A stretch of 64,000 nt of DNA, taken from NCBI RefSeq assembly GCF_001953055.1, contig NZ_CP019044.1:1922001-1986000 (forward strand), given 5' to 3'. This stretch comes from Salaquimonas pukyongi (lineage in GTDB: Bacteria; Pseudomonadota; Alphaproteobacteria; Rhizobiales; Rhizobiaceae). The notes beneath the pieces were generated by a model that worked only from the letters and a program-made list of their open reading frames with translations, searched no databases and was not told where the DNA came from. Made by a program: the position numbers and the translations under genes. Positions 44,837-53,765 of this stretch are shown here, one piece after another; position 1 is the first letter of the stretch, and the number at the start of each line of letters is the position of its first letter.

Positions 44837-45388
44837 CTAGAGCCTTTCACGCACTAACCAGCCGGAAACCGATTGCAGCCACAACCGTCCGCGGTTGACA
44901 AGACTGTCGAGAAGGCTCGCGCCCTGCTCTTCGACCACCCGGCCATGTAATTCGCGCCATTCACGCGGACGTTCGAATTCCCCGGCCCACAGCCCGCTTT
45001 CATTGCGGCGCGCAAGGCGCTCTTCTGCCTCATAGGCTCCGAAGGAAACCGCCCACCCCTGAAGAACCATTTGCCGGTTAACCTGGACATCGCCGGCATG
45101 GCAAACCACGAGCAGGCGGCCGAATTTGTCCACCTCACCGCCGCTGCACACCGTACTGCCCGCGTCTACCAGACGGCGCAAATGCCGCGCCGCTTCCCGC
45201 CCGCAGGGCCAATCTGCACCGTTCTTTCGGCAGGTCTGGGTATATTCGGGCGCATCGATTCCCTTTAACCGGTAACGCTGGCTGGCTGCCTCCAGACTGT
45301 CGCCATCAACAATCTTGAACGGCCCCTGCACATCGCGTTCCCCCAGCCTGGCAAACCATGCCGCACCCACCGCGACCAGTGCCATCAA
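44837..45388 (-). CDS. thermonuclease family protein (SNase)
   Basis: Staphylococcal nuclease-like domain, 183 residues, with an N-terminal membrane or signal segment (MMALVAVGAAWF). Active-site text: VDGDSL (metal Asp), YRLKGIDAPEYTQTC (catalytic Arg and Glu), VDKFGRLLVVCHAGDVQVN and WAVSFGAYEAEERLAR. The C-terminus has an extra 40 residues. It probably acts outside the cytoplasmic membrane. An upstream in-frame continuation rich in Arg could extend the N-terminus, so the start is uncertain. Confidence 0.85.
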   Translation of the reverse strand: MMALVAVGAAWFARLGERDVQGPFKIVDGDSLEAASQRYRLKGIDAPEYTQTCRKNGADWPCGREAARHLRRLVDAGSTVCSGGEVDKFGRLLVVCHAGDVQVNRQMVLQGWAVSFGAYEAEERLARRNESGLWAGEFERPREWRELHGRVVEEQGASLLDSLVNRGRLWLQSVSGWLVRERL

Positions 45389-45791
45389 ACAGGCGGCGGC
45401 AAAATAGTCGGCGGCCCGCCGCGCCCGCCGCCGCCACGGGGATGCCCTGCGCCGTCCCCTCTTTTGCCGATTGTTGAAAATAACCCGTATACCCCGCTCT
45501 GAATGCCCTCTTTCGGCGCACGCTCCCGCCGGTCCTAAAGAGGATATTAACCATTCCTTTCTAGATTTCCTTAACAGCCAGCCAGCTCTTCCTCCAACCT
45601 TTTCCAGGCCATCGGATGGGTTGCCATATGGGCGAAATGGCTGGAATCATGGCCGGATCATGCCACGTCCCCTCAACCACACTTGCCGGGACAGGGATTC
45701 AGCCTGCTGTTTTGTTTTGCATTGAGGCCTTTTGCGCGGCGCAAAGACCTCAATGGCACCAGTGTTGTTACGTGCAGGCCGGATACAGGGC
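45389..45791 (+). promoter_or_regulatory. kinase upstream region with long imperfect hairpin
   Basis: No gene is evident in this 403-base gap between divergent genes. A 36-base hairpin at 45720-45755 pairs CATTGAGG with CCTCAATG, then CTTT with AAAG and GCG with CGC, with one mismatch and one bulge. A third copy of the CCTCAA arm at 45671-45676 could pair instead with TTGAGG, giving a mutually exclusive fold. Neither is followed by U residues on the plus strand. Confidence 0.4.
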
Positions 45792-47345
45792 ATGAGCCAG
45801 AGGCAGTCACAATCCACCGACAAGATCATTGTTGATCGCACAAAGCGCCGCTCCGCGTCCGGCAAGATGATCAGCGAGGCGCGCAAATACGCCTCGTCCA
45901 GCATGCACCGGCCGGTCAAATACGAGGTGGAGCGGCTGCGCTCCTATGCGGAAAACCACGTCAACGCAAAGCTTGCCCTGCCGCTGTTCGTGATGATTAT
46001 CGCCGTGGTATCGAGCCAGTGGGTTGGCGCCATGCTGGCTGCCTATTGGGCGGCAATTGTGATTCTTTCCTATGGCGTGCTGCTTGCCGTCTCCGGCCGC
46101 TATCTGAAGACCGACGGTGAGGAAAAGGAACTTCCCAAGTGGCGCCGCCGCTTTATGGGCGCGCAGATGCTGGTCGCCTTTTCCTGGTCATCCTTCGCCA
46201 TCTATTACTGCTCAAGCTGCAACGTGGAAGACACGTTCCTGATCATCCAGTTCTCCGCCATCCTGGTCTTTCAGGCGGTCACCATGATGCTGTCGCACGG
46301 CTTCGGTGCGCATCTCTTGATGACATCCGCGCCCCCGACCATTGTGCTTGCACTGCGGCTTATCCTTTCTTTCCAGCCTGCGCCGCTGGTAATGGGCAGT
46401 ATCCTGATCGGCTCCCAGGTTTTCTTCTATTTCGTCGCAAACCGCTTCCGCATCTCCATTCTTTCCTCGATGGCCCATCATCACGAACGCGAAAACCTGA
46501 TTGCGGAATTGGAGACTGCCAAATCGATGTCGGAAGAAGCCCGGCGGCGCGCTGAGGAGGCAAACCTCGCCAAGTCACGCTTTCTGGCAACCATGAGCCA
46601 CGAACTGCGCACACCGCTGAACGCGATACTGGGGTTTTCAGAGGTCATGCAGGGTGAGGTATTGGGGCCGCTCGGCAACGATACCTACAAGGGATACATT
46701 ACCGACATCCATGCCTCCGGAACGCATCTTTTGAAGGTGATCAACGAGATCCTCGACCTGTCCCGCATCGAGGCCGGGCGCTACGAATTGAAGGAAGAGG
46801 CGATCAAGCTGGCGCATATCGTGGAGGAAGCAAACCAGATGGTAGCGTTGAAGGCGCGCACCAAGGGGGTGGATATCTCTCTTCAGGCGGAAGAGAATCT
46901 CCCCCTGATCTGGGCGGACGAAAAGGCCGTGCGGCAGATTGCGCTCAACCTGCTTTCCAACGCCTTGAAGTTCACTCCCACCGGCGGCAAGATCACCGTC
47001 AGGGTCGGCTGGACCAGCCTTGGAGGGCAGTACTTCTCGGTGCGCGACACAGGGCCCGGCATTCCCGAAGAAGAGATTCCGGTCGTGCTTTCCTCATTCG
47101 GTCAGGGCTCGATTGCCATCAAGAGCGCCGAGCAGGGCACAGGCCTCGGCCTGCCCATCGTTCAGGCGCTGATGCACATGCATGACGGCCGGTTCGACTT
47201 GAAATCGGTTCTGCGCGAAGGAACGGTGGTAACCGCCAGCTTCCCGCGCACCCGCGTACTCGAAATCATGGAAAAGACCGAAAACCTTGGCCATGAGCGG
47301 GCCCGAAAACAGGGCCTGCACGCTGCTTCCAGAGCAGCTTCCTGA
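45792..47345 (+). CDS. orphan sensor histidine kinase, PleC/DivJ-like
   Basis: A 517-residue kinase from ATG 45792. About six membrane helices occupy residues 60-240 (LALPLFVMIIAVVSS to GSILIGSQVFFYF). A short coiled-coil linker leads to the phospho-acceptor MSHELRTPLNAILGFSEVM, then HATPase motifs N (LNLLSNALKFTP), G1 (DTGPGIPEEE) and G2 (GTGLGLPIV). The GPLGNDTYKGYITDIHASG segment is typical of the PleC/DivJ/PdhS cell-cycle kinases in alphaproteobacteria. No response-regulator gene is adjacent, so it is an orphan kinase. Confidence 0.92.
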   Translation: MSQRQSQSTDKIIVDRTKRRSASGKMISEARKYASSSMHRPVKYEVERLRSYAENHVNAKLALPLFVMIIAVVSSQWVGAMLAAYWAAIVILSYGVLLAVSGRYLKTDGEEKELPKWRRRFMGAQMLVAFSWSSFAIYYCSSCNVEDTFLIIQFSAILVFQAVTMMLSHGFGAHLLMTSAPPTIVLALRLILSFQPAPLVMGSILIGSQVFFYFVANRFRISILSSMAHHHERENLIAELETAKSMSEEARRRAEEANLAKSRFLATMSHELRTPLNAILGFSEVMQGEVLGPLGNDTYKGYITDIHASGTHLLKVINEILDLSRIEAGRYELKEEAIKLAHIVEEANQMVALKARTKGVDISLQAEENLPLIWADEKAVRQIALNLLSNALKFTPTGGKITVRVGWTSLGGQYFSVRDTGPGIPEEEIPVVLSSFGQGSIAIKSAEQGTGLGLPIVQALMHMHDGRFDLKSVLREGTVVTASFPRTRVLEIMEKTENLGHERARKQGLHAASRAAS

Positions 47346-47352
47346 AAAACAC

Positions 47353-48321
47353 TCATACGCTTTCGGAAAACCCTTCATGGGCGGCGGCCACGGCTCTTGC
47401 AAGCGCCATGGCAAGCGCTGCCTGCAGGCCCTCGCCGGACAGGCCAAAACCTGAAAGAAGGTGCGGCATACCGCACGCTTTCGCCACCAGCCCGGCCAGC
47501 CCCGCCGCTTCGCCTCCCGCCACCGCACAATGGGCGCAGGCACCTTTGGTGATGTTTTCAAGCAGCAGCGCCACCACAAGCGCCCTGGTGCCGCCGAGTA
47601 CGACCGGCACATGGTTGACCCGCGCTGCCAGAATTGCACCGGCAATCGCCGAATGCTCACGCCCGCCCAGACGGCGAAGCAGTTCAAGCGGGTCACTTGC
47701 GGCACCGTGATGGGCTAGCGCTGTTTCAACCTGCTTGGCGCACTCGCCCGCAGGATTGATCCCGGCATGGGAAAGCGCCACCTCCCGGTCCTGTCCACCC
47801 ACCAGTTCGATCAGGGCGGCATCGGCAATCTCCCCGCCCCTGCCGAAAGCGGCAAGGCCGAGCAGGTCCACACCGCCTGCAATCGCCTCCATGCCGAACC
47901 CGATGGTCCCCGCGCACCCCTTCTCGTCCATTGCTTCGGTTGTGCAGACATCCCCAACCGGAATTTGCAGCGCAAGATCGAAAACCTTCAGACCAATGTC
48001 CTGACCGGCGCAAATCTGGTTTACCGCGCTGCCCCCTGCAGCCAGCCGCGTCACCGTTGCGATGGTATCTTCCTGCAGTGAATGTTCTGCTGCCCCGTGA
48101 GTACCGGCAAACAGGGCCAACAGCGGACGCTCCGCCCTGGGGCTCTTGCCGCTCCACGCGGCAAGCCAGGCTGCAAGTTCCGCCTCCCTGTGCATGGCGC
48201 CAAGGTGCTCAATAAGCACTTCGCTTCGCGCGACAGCGAGCCTGTGGGCTGCTTTGTCGGCTTCCGGCAGACCGGCAATCAGCGTGCGTATGTCGTCAAA
48301 AGGCAATCCACTGAGGGCCAT
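47353..48321 (-). CDS. cobT: nicotinate-nucleotide--dimethylbenzimidazole phosphoribosyltransferase-like CobT
   Basis: Transfers phosphoribose to dimethylbenzimidazole in the lower-ligand branch of cobalamin synthesis, 322 residues, slightly shorter than usual. Text FAGTHGAAEHSLQEDTIATVTRLAAGGSAVNQIC and CGMPHLLSGFGLSGEGLQ match CobT. The normal GIGNTT loop is replaced by AFGRGGEIAD, a real departure that might alter base specificity. cobS is not adjacent. The gene is convergent with the kinase (7-base gap) and divergent from the DUF1289 gene. Confidence 0.85.
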   Translation of the reverse strand: MALSGLPFDDIRTLIAGLPEADKAAHRLAVARSEVLIEHLGAMHREAELAAWLAAWSGKSPRAERPLLALFAGTHGAAEHSLQEDTIATVTRLAAGGSAVNQICAGQDIGLKVFDLALQIPVGDVCTTEAMDEKGCAGTIGFGMEAIAGGVDLLGLAAFGRGGEIADAALIELVGGQDREVALSHAGINPAGECAKQVETALAHHGAASDPLELLRRLGGREHSAIAGAILAARVNHVPVVLGGTRALVVALLLENITKGACAHCAVAGGEAAGLAGLVAKACGMPHLLSGFGLSGEGLQAALAMALARAVAAAHEGFSESV

Positions 48322-48486
48322 GCCTGTTCCAGTTCATGTTTGAAAGACCATTGTCGAAAAGGATACCGCGAATCAATAGCGCCACCGCCGCAAAACGCAA
48401 CGTTGGCGGGCCTGGCCGACGAAAATTGGTCCACCAAGCTTGCCAGCCCTTCAGATCATGCCTAACTGCCTGTTGAAGCATTGAAT

Positions 48487-48768
48487 ATGGACTATCCCAT
48501 GAACGAGATCGCCTCCCCCTGCATTCTGGTCTGTTCGATCGACATGAAGACCGGCTACTGCTTTGGCTGCGGTCGCACGCGCGACGAGATTGCCGGCTGG
48601 ATGAACTACACCCACGCGCAACGGGCACAGATCATGGATGGCCTTGAAGCCCGCCTAGCAACGGTGGAGCGCAAGCCACGCCGCGAAACCCGGCGCCGCA
48701 GACTGGCCCGCGAACGCGATGAGGCAGCAATGTCACAAAACCGGGCGGATGGAGCGGCAGATCAGTGA
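48487..48768 (+). CDS. DUF1289 protein
   Basis: A 93-residue protein with the Cys-rich DUF1289 pattern: SPCILVCSIDMKTGYCFGCGRTRDEI (C, C, C and C), likely metal-binding, followed by a basic Arg-rich tail. Function is unknown. ATG 48487 or 48499 may be the start. The stop overlaps the protease start by three bases (GTGA). In many rhizobia a DUF1289 gene lies beside the same aspartic protease. Confidence 0.82.
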   Translation: MDYPMNEIASPCILVCSIDMKTGYCFGCGRTRDEIAGWMNYTHAQRAQIMDGLEARLATVERKPRRETRRRRLARERDEAAMSQNRADGAADQ

Positions 48769-49463
48769 AAACACTGTGGATCATTCTCGGCCTGATCGGT
48801 GCCGGCCTTATCCTGCTCATATTAAACCATGACCAGGGAACGGTGTTCGGGCTGGAAAGCAACCTGTTCGCCGGCATCCTGTTCTATGGCGTTTGGGGCA
48901 CGGTCATTGGCGCGGCCGTCCTGTCGCGTGGTTCCCTCGCCCAAAACGCCCGCAACGCCACTTTGTGGCTTGGCATCATCCTGGCCCTGATGACAGGCTA
49001 CATCTATCGCTACGAATTGCAGGATTTCGGTTCGGCCCTGACAGCCGGTCTTATCCCCGGAAGCCCGGTTTCCGGTCAAAGCCAGGATGGCCGCGGACAG
49101 GTGATGGTGGTACGATCGGCCAACGGCCATTTCGAGATTGATGCCGCCGTCAACGGCACACCTGTCCGTTTTCTGGTCGATACCGGTGCCAGCACCATCG
49201 TGCTGACAGCCGATGATGCAGAACAGGCGGGCATCGACGTGGCAGCCTTGTCGTTCTCCACGCCGATTCAGACCGCCAATGGGGCCACAACAGCAGCACC
49301 GGTGACCATCGCCGCGCTGGATATCGGAGACATCAGCCGCAACCGGACACGGGCTCTGGTTGCCGGGCGCGGCAGTCTCGACACCAGTCTGCTCGGCATG
49401 AATTTCCTTCAAACCCTGTGGAGCTTCGAAATCCGCGGCGACCGGCTGATCCTGACGGACTGA
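48765..49463 (+). CDS. retropepsin-like aspartic protease (TIGR02281-type)
   Basis: A 232-residue membrane-anchored protein with three N-terminal helices (WIILGLIGAGLILLIL at the start). The single catalytic motif is FLVDTGASTIVLTADDA (DTGA), then the DISRNRTRALVAG strand and SLLGMNFLQTLW. As with retroviral enzymes it should dimerise to be active. The GTG start at 48765 overlaps the DUF1289 stop, so both are cotranslated. Role in alphaproteobacteria is unknown. Confidence 0.88.
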   Translation: MKTLWIILGLIGAGLILLILNHDQGTVFGLESNLFAGILFYGVWGTVIGAAVLSRGSLAQNARNATLWLGIILALMTGYIYRYELQDFGSALTAGLIPGSPVSGQSQDGRGQVMVVRSANGHFEIDAAVNGTPVRFLVDTGASTIVLTADDAEQAGIDVAALSFSTPIQTANGATTAAPVTIAALDIGDISRNRTRALVAGRGSLDTSLLGMNFLQTLWSFEIRGDRLILTD

Positions 49464-49485
49464 TTGCTGCGTTGCCTTCTTTCCG

Positions 49486-50313
49486 TCAGTACAGGCTGAT
49501 GAAGAAGCGCAGCGAAACCAGCAGCAAAAAGATCCCGAAACCCACTTCCAGCTGGCGTTTCGACAGGCTGTGCGCGGCCTTCACGCCCAATGGCGCCATC
49601 AAGATGGTGGTCGGGATGATCAACGCGAATGCCAGCAGGTTGACATAGCCGAGGGAAAACGGCGGCAATCCGTCAGCGCCAAGGCCGACGGCAATGTAAC
49701 CGATCACGCCGGGAATGGAGATCAGCACGCCAACACCGGAAGATGTTGCAACGGCCTGATGCATCGCCCTGCCATAGGCGGTCATGAACGTATTGTTCAT
49801 CACCCCGCCGCCAATGCCCATGAACGTTGACAAAAAACCGATCAGCCAGCCGATGAACGTCCGCAACGGACCGGTGGGAATGTCACCGGCAAGCTTCCAG
49901 TTATCGCGCGCCAGCAACAGGCGGAACGCAATTATCAGGGCAATGCACGCAAAGATCAGCCGCAGGCCCGCCCCGGAGATCCATGCAGCCACCAAGGCCG
50001 CACAGATAACGCCGAAGGGAACGGCAAAGGCATAGGAACGCAACAGCGCCATATCGACCGCACCGCGTGCATGGTGCTTGCGAAAACTCTGCAGCGATGT
50101 TGGAACAATAACGGCCAGCGAGGTGCCGACCGCCACATGCATGCGCACCGCATCGTCTACACCGAGTGCTGTAAGCACCTGATAAAACACCGGCACCAGG
50201 ACCGCTCCGCCGCCAATGCCAAACAGCCCGGCAAGAAATCCGGCAACCACACCGGCAATGAGCAAGGCAATGACAAAGGGATAGACTTCCCCCAAAGACG
50301 GCAGAAGTTCCAC
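49486..50313 (-). CDS. TauE/SafE (TSUP) family permease
   Basis: A 275-residue membrane protein of about eight helices with two TSUP half-repeats: GFLAGLFGIGGGAVLVPVFYQV in the first, and FIGWLIGFLSTFMGIGGGVM in the second. GTG start at 50313. Members export sulfite, sulfonates or other small anions. It is convergent with the aspartic protease gene and 130 bases downstream of the L,D-transpeptidase gene on the same strand. Substrate unknown. Confidence 0.9.
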   Translation of the reverse strand: MELLPSLGEVYPFVIALLIAGVVAGFLAGLFGIGGGAVLVPVFYQVLTALGVDDAVRMHVAVGTSLAVIVPTSLQSFRKHHARGAVDMALLRSYAFAVPFGVICAALVAAWISGAGLRLIFACIALIIAFRLLLARDNWKLAGDIPTGPLRTFIGWLIGFLSTFMGIGGGVMNNTFMTAYGRAMHQAVATSSGVGVLISIPGVIGYIAVGLGADGLPPFSLGYVNLLAFALIIPTTILMAPLGVKAAHSLSKRQLEVGFGIFLLLVSLRFFISLY

Positions 50314-50445
50314 AATGGTTCCCTTTCATGGAATACGGGGCGGGACGGCGAGGCCTGGACAGCCTTTTTTGGGCCAACGGGTGGGAACCCCGCCAGCCTG
50401 CCAGCCTTACGCCGCCCACTTTCAGGCGTCAAGAAAACCCGGATA

Positions 50446-51039
50446 TCAGAGTACAACGACCTTGGTGCCCAATGGCACGCGTTTGTACAGGTCGATGACG
50501 TGGTCGTTGATCATGCGGATACAACCGTTGGAAACGGCCCGCCCGATGGTGTGGGGAGCTGTCGTTCCATGGATGCGGTAGAAGGTGTCATAGCCATTGT
50601 CGAACAGATAGAGCGCCCTTGCACCCAGCGGATTGTTCGGCCCGCCGGGCATGCCATTGCGGTATTTGGCGTATTTTCCCGGTTCGCGGGCGATCATTTC
50701 GTCGGTCGGCCGCCAGCTCGGCCACTCCTTCTTGGCGTCAATGGTCGCTGTCCCCGACCAGGCCAGCGCATCGCGGCCAACGCCAACGCCGTAGCGGCGG
50801 GCGGCAACCGGCGACAGGACAAGATACAAGAACCGCTTGCGCGTATCGATGACGATGGTACCGCGCTTGTGGCGGTTGGGATAGGCAACGATCTGCGGCG
50901 CGTATTTTGGATCGACCTTGACGCGCTTTTTCGATTGGGCAGCAGCCGCCCCATCAGGAAAGGCCACACTCAAAATACCGGTAGCCGCCCCGCCCAACCC
51001 GGCAGCCACGCCGCCCAATACAAAACCACGCCTGTTCAT
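50446..51039 (-). CDS. L,D-transpeptidase (YkuD domain)
   Basis: A 197-residue periplasmic enzyme that cross-links peptidoglycan (3-3) or attaches lipoprotein. The start MNRRGFVLGG has a twin-arginine-like pair followed by a hydrophobic stretch. The active site is YRIHGTTAPHTIGRAVSNGCIRM, with the catalytic Cys in SNGC (SHGC in many relatives) and the His before it. RARALYLFDNG-like text (here ARALYLFDNGYD) is family-typical. The start was set by the signal. Confidence 0.92.
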   Translation of the reverse strand: MNRRGFVLGGVAAGLGGAATGILSVAFPDGAAAAQSKKRVKVDPKYAPQIVAYPNRHKRGTIVIDTRKRFLYLVLSPVAARRYGVGVGRDALAWSGTATIDAKKEWPSWRPTDEMIAREPGKYAKYRNGMPGGPNNPLGARALYLFDNGYDTFYRIHGTTAPHTIGRAVSNGCIRMINDHVIDLYKRVPLGTKVVVL

Positions 51040-51136
51040 TGAACCCTGTGCCCCTTTTCGATTTCCGGTACCGGAACCGAAGTTACCCAACGTTATGAAT
51101 CCGTTCAAGCGGATATGCCGTCCATTGCAGATTGCT

Positions 51137-52180
51137 TCAGGCAGGTTCGCCGCAGGAAACGGCGCCGTGGCGTTCGGCGGCAAGACCCGGCTTCACCTTC
51201 TCAAAAGCGGCAAACAGAACCTGTGGCCCGGCACCGGGTTTGACCGCCTCGGTGCTCAGTATCTGCCGCCAGGCCCTGGCGCCCGCAAACCCGTGAAACA
51301 GGCCGGTCATGTGACGGGTAACGTGATGCAGCCGTCCACCCGATTGAATGTGAGCAGCGGCATGGTCTGCCATCGCCTCAACCAGGCCTTCCCAATTTAC
51401 GGGAGTGCGCGCGTCTCCAAAGAACAGCCGGTCGGCATCTCTTAGAATGCCCGGTGTCTGATAGGCCGCGCGGCCCAGCATCACCGCGTCCAACACAACA
51501 TCATCGCCTTCGATTGCACCCAGGGCATGATTCAAGCTTTCAAGACCACCGTTCAAGCCAATGAAACGGGACGGATTTTCCCGCTTCAACCGGTAGACGC
51601 GCCCATAATCGAGCGGTGGCACTTCGCGGTTTTGCTTCGGACTCAATCCTTCAAGCCACGCCTTTCGGGCATGAACCCACACCCCATCGGCCTCCGCCTC
51701 CCACACCGCTTCGGCGAGGGCATCGAGCGCCGGCCCGATATCCTGATCATCAACCCCGAGGCGGCACTTGACGGTGACCGGCAAGGTTGTGGCAGACTTC
51801 ATCGCGGCAATACAGCGCCCCACAAGCGCCGGGTCGCGCATCAGGCAGGCACCGAACGTGCCCGACTGCACCCTGTCGGACGGGCAGCCCACATTGAGGT
51901 TGATTTCGCAATAGGGCCAGGGGGCGGCAAGTTCCACCGCCTTGGCAAGCTTGTCCGGGTCGCTGCCGCCGAGCTGCAACGCCACGGGCCCGGGCGTATC
52001 ATCGTCCAGCAGCCGGCCGCGGTCGCCATGGAGGATCGCATCGGCCACCACCATTTCCGTGTACAGCAGCGCATGGCGTGTCATCTGGCGGTGAAAAAAC
52101 CGGCAATGACGGTCCGTCCAGTCGATCATCGGTGCGACGGCAAAGAGTTTCTCTCTGTTTTTCAGTGCTTTATGATACAT
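51137..52180 (-). CDS. dusA: tRNA-dihydrouridine(20/20a) synthase DusA
   Basis: FMN enzyme that reduces uridines in the D loop of tRNA, 347 residues from ATG 52180. FAVAPMIDWTDRHCRFFHRQ at the start is diagnostic of DusA; LNVGCPSDRVQSGTFGACLM holds the catalytic Cys (GACLM), and VMLGRAAYQTPGIL is the late phosphate-binding part. The upstream in-frame extension to 52264 lacks family similarity. No cotranscription with a neighbour is suggested. Confidence 0.93.
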   Translation of the reverse strand: MYHKALKNREKLFAVAPMIDWTDRHCRFFHRQMTRHALLYTEMVVADAILHGDRGRLLDDDTPGPVALQLGGSDPDKLAKAVELAAPWPYCEINLNVGCPSDRVQSGTFGACLMRDPALVGRCIAAMKSATTLPVTVKCRLGVDDQDIGPALDALAEAVWEAEADGVWVHARKAWLEGLSPKQNREVPPLDYGRVYRLKRENPSRFIGLNGGLESLNHALGAIEGDDVVLDAVMLGRAAYQTPGILRDADRLFFGDARTPVNWEGLVEAMADHAAAHIQSGGRLHHVTRHMTGLFHGFAGARAWRQILSTEAVKPGAGPQVLFAAFEKVKPGLAAERHGAVSCGEPA

Positions 52181-52319
52181 CGCAATGATCTGGGGTGACA
52201 TCCATGGCGCCGCGGAACAACCGGCGCTCCAAAAGCTTGTAGCCGAATTGGTGGCCATATGCACACCAGGTCATGAACGCCGAACCGGCGACCAGCACAA
52301 CGCGGTCCGTTCAACCCTG

Positions 52320-53753
52320 TCAGTTCATGATCGAAAGCAACTGGTCGAGGGATGCCTTTGCATCGCCATAGAACATGCGGGTGTTTTCCTTGAAGAACAG
52401 GGGGTTCTCGATGCCCGAATAGCCGGCGCCCTGGCCGCGCTTGGAGACAAAGACCTGCTTTGCCTTCCACACTTCCAGCACCGGCATGCCGGCAATGGGC
52501 GAGTTCGGATCATCCTGGGCTGCCGGGTTCACGATGTCGTTGGAGCCGATCACGATAACCACGTCGGTATCGGGAAAATCCTCATTGATCTCGTCCATTT
52601 CCAGCACGATGTCATAGGGCACTTTCGCCTCCGCCAGCAGCACGTTCATGTGCCCGGGCAGACGGCCGGCCACCGGATGAATGGCAAACCGCACGTCCTT
52701 GCCCCGCCCGCGCAGGCGCTTGGTAAGTTCGGAGACCGATTGCTGGGCCTGTGCCACCGCCATGCCGTAACCGGGCACGATGATGATGCTGTCGGCATCC
52801 TCAAGGGCGGCCGCCACACCGTCGGCGTCGATGGCCACCTGCTCTCCCTCGATCGTCTGGGCCGGTCCGGACGTGCCGCCAAAACCGCCAAGGATGACCG
52901 ATATGAAGCTGCGGTTCATCGCCTTGCACATGATGTAGCTGAGAATGGCGCCGGAAGAGCCCACCAGCGCGCCGGTGACGATCAGAAGGTCGTTGCCGAG
53001 CGAAAAACCGATGGCAGCCGCCGCCCAGCCTGAATAGCTGTTCAGCATCGACACAACCACCGGCATGTCGGCACCGCCAATTCCCATGATCAGGTGATAG
53101 CCGATAAACAGGGCCGCTGCCGTCATGATCAGCAATGGCCAGACGCTGCCAGTGCCGAAGTAGAGGAACAGGCAGATCAGCGAAATGGCAGCGGCAGCAG
53201 CGTTGAGCGCATGACCACCGGGCAGCTTCTCGGCGGCAGAACTGACCTTTCCGGCCAGCTTTCCGTAGGCAACAACAGAACCGGTAAAGGTCACCGCACC
53301 GATGAAGATGCCGAGAAAAAGTTCAATGCGCAAAATGCTCTGCTCAACCGGCGTCTTGTGCGCCAGAAGACCGGCGAACCCGTGCAGCGCCTGGCGGGAC
53401 GTTTCGTCCATGGCCAATACGCGCACCAGTTCGACATGGGCATTAAAGCCAACGAACACGGCGGCAAGGCCCACCAGGGAGTGCATGGCGGCAACCAGTT
53501 GCGGCATCTCGGTCATTTGCACGCGCGTTGCCACGTAAAACCCGATCACGCCGCCGGCGGCCACGAGAATGACCGACAACAGCCACAGGCCGGAGCCGGG
53601 ACCGATCAGGGTGGCAGCCACCGCCAGCGCCATGCCGGCAATGCCGTACCAAACGGCCCGCTTGGCGCTTTCCTGGCTGGACAGCCCGCCCAGCGAAAGA
53701 ATGAACAAGACAGCAGCAACGACATAGGCTGCAGTGGTAAATCCGAATTCCAT
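52320..53753 (-). CDS. pntB: NAD(P) transhydrogenase subunit beta
   Basis: Membrane half of the proton-pumping transhydrogenase, which makes NADPH from NADH, 477 residues. About nine helices (domain II) reach to residue 270; then comes the NADP-binding domain III with [51 protein letters not shown] and [20 protein letters not shown]. The ATG lies 12 bases after the pntA stop, so the two are cotranslated. Confidence 0.95.
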   Translation of the reverse strand: MEFGFTTAAYVVAAVLFILSLGGLSSQESAKRAVWYGIAGMALAVAATLIGPGSGLWLLSVILVAAGGVIGFYVATRVQMTEMPQLVAAMHSLVGLAAVFVGFNAHVELVRVLAMDETSRQALHGFAGLLAHKTPVEQSILRIELFLGIFIGAVTFTGSVVAYGKLAGKVSSAAEKLPGGHALNAAAAAISLICLFLYFGTGSVWPLLIMTAAALFIGYHLIMGIGGADMPVVVSMLNSYSGWAAAAIGFSLGNDLLIVTGALVGSSGAILSYIMCKAMNRSFISVILGGFGGTSGPAQTIEGEQVAIDADGVAAALEDADSIIIVPGYGMAVAQAQQSVSELTKRLRGRGKDVRFAIHPVAGRLPGHMNVLLAEAKVPYDIVLEMDEINEDFPDTDVVIVIGSNDIVNPAAQDDPNSPIAGMPVLEVWKAKQVFVSKRGQGAGYSGIENPLFFKENTRMFYGDAKASLDQLLSIMN

Positions 53754-53765
53754 TGCCCTGCCCCC

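Noticed and set aside
45540-45580. CtrA-binding TTAA-N7-TTAA site upstream of the cell-cycle-type kinase
   Set aside because: Two TTAAC halves are present but 20 bases apart, not 7, so only half-sites.
48322-48480. Possible cobalamin riboswitch before cobT
   Set aside because: The B12-box and core consensus are absent in both directions of this 159-base region.
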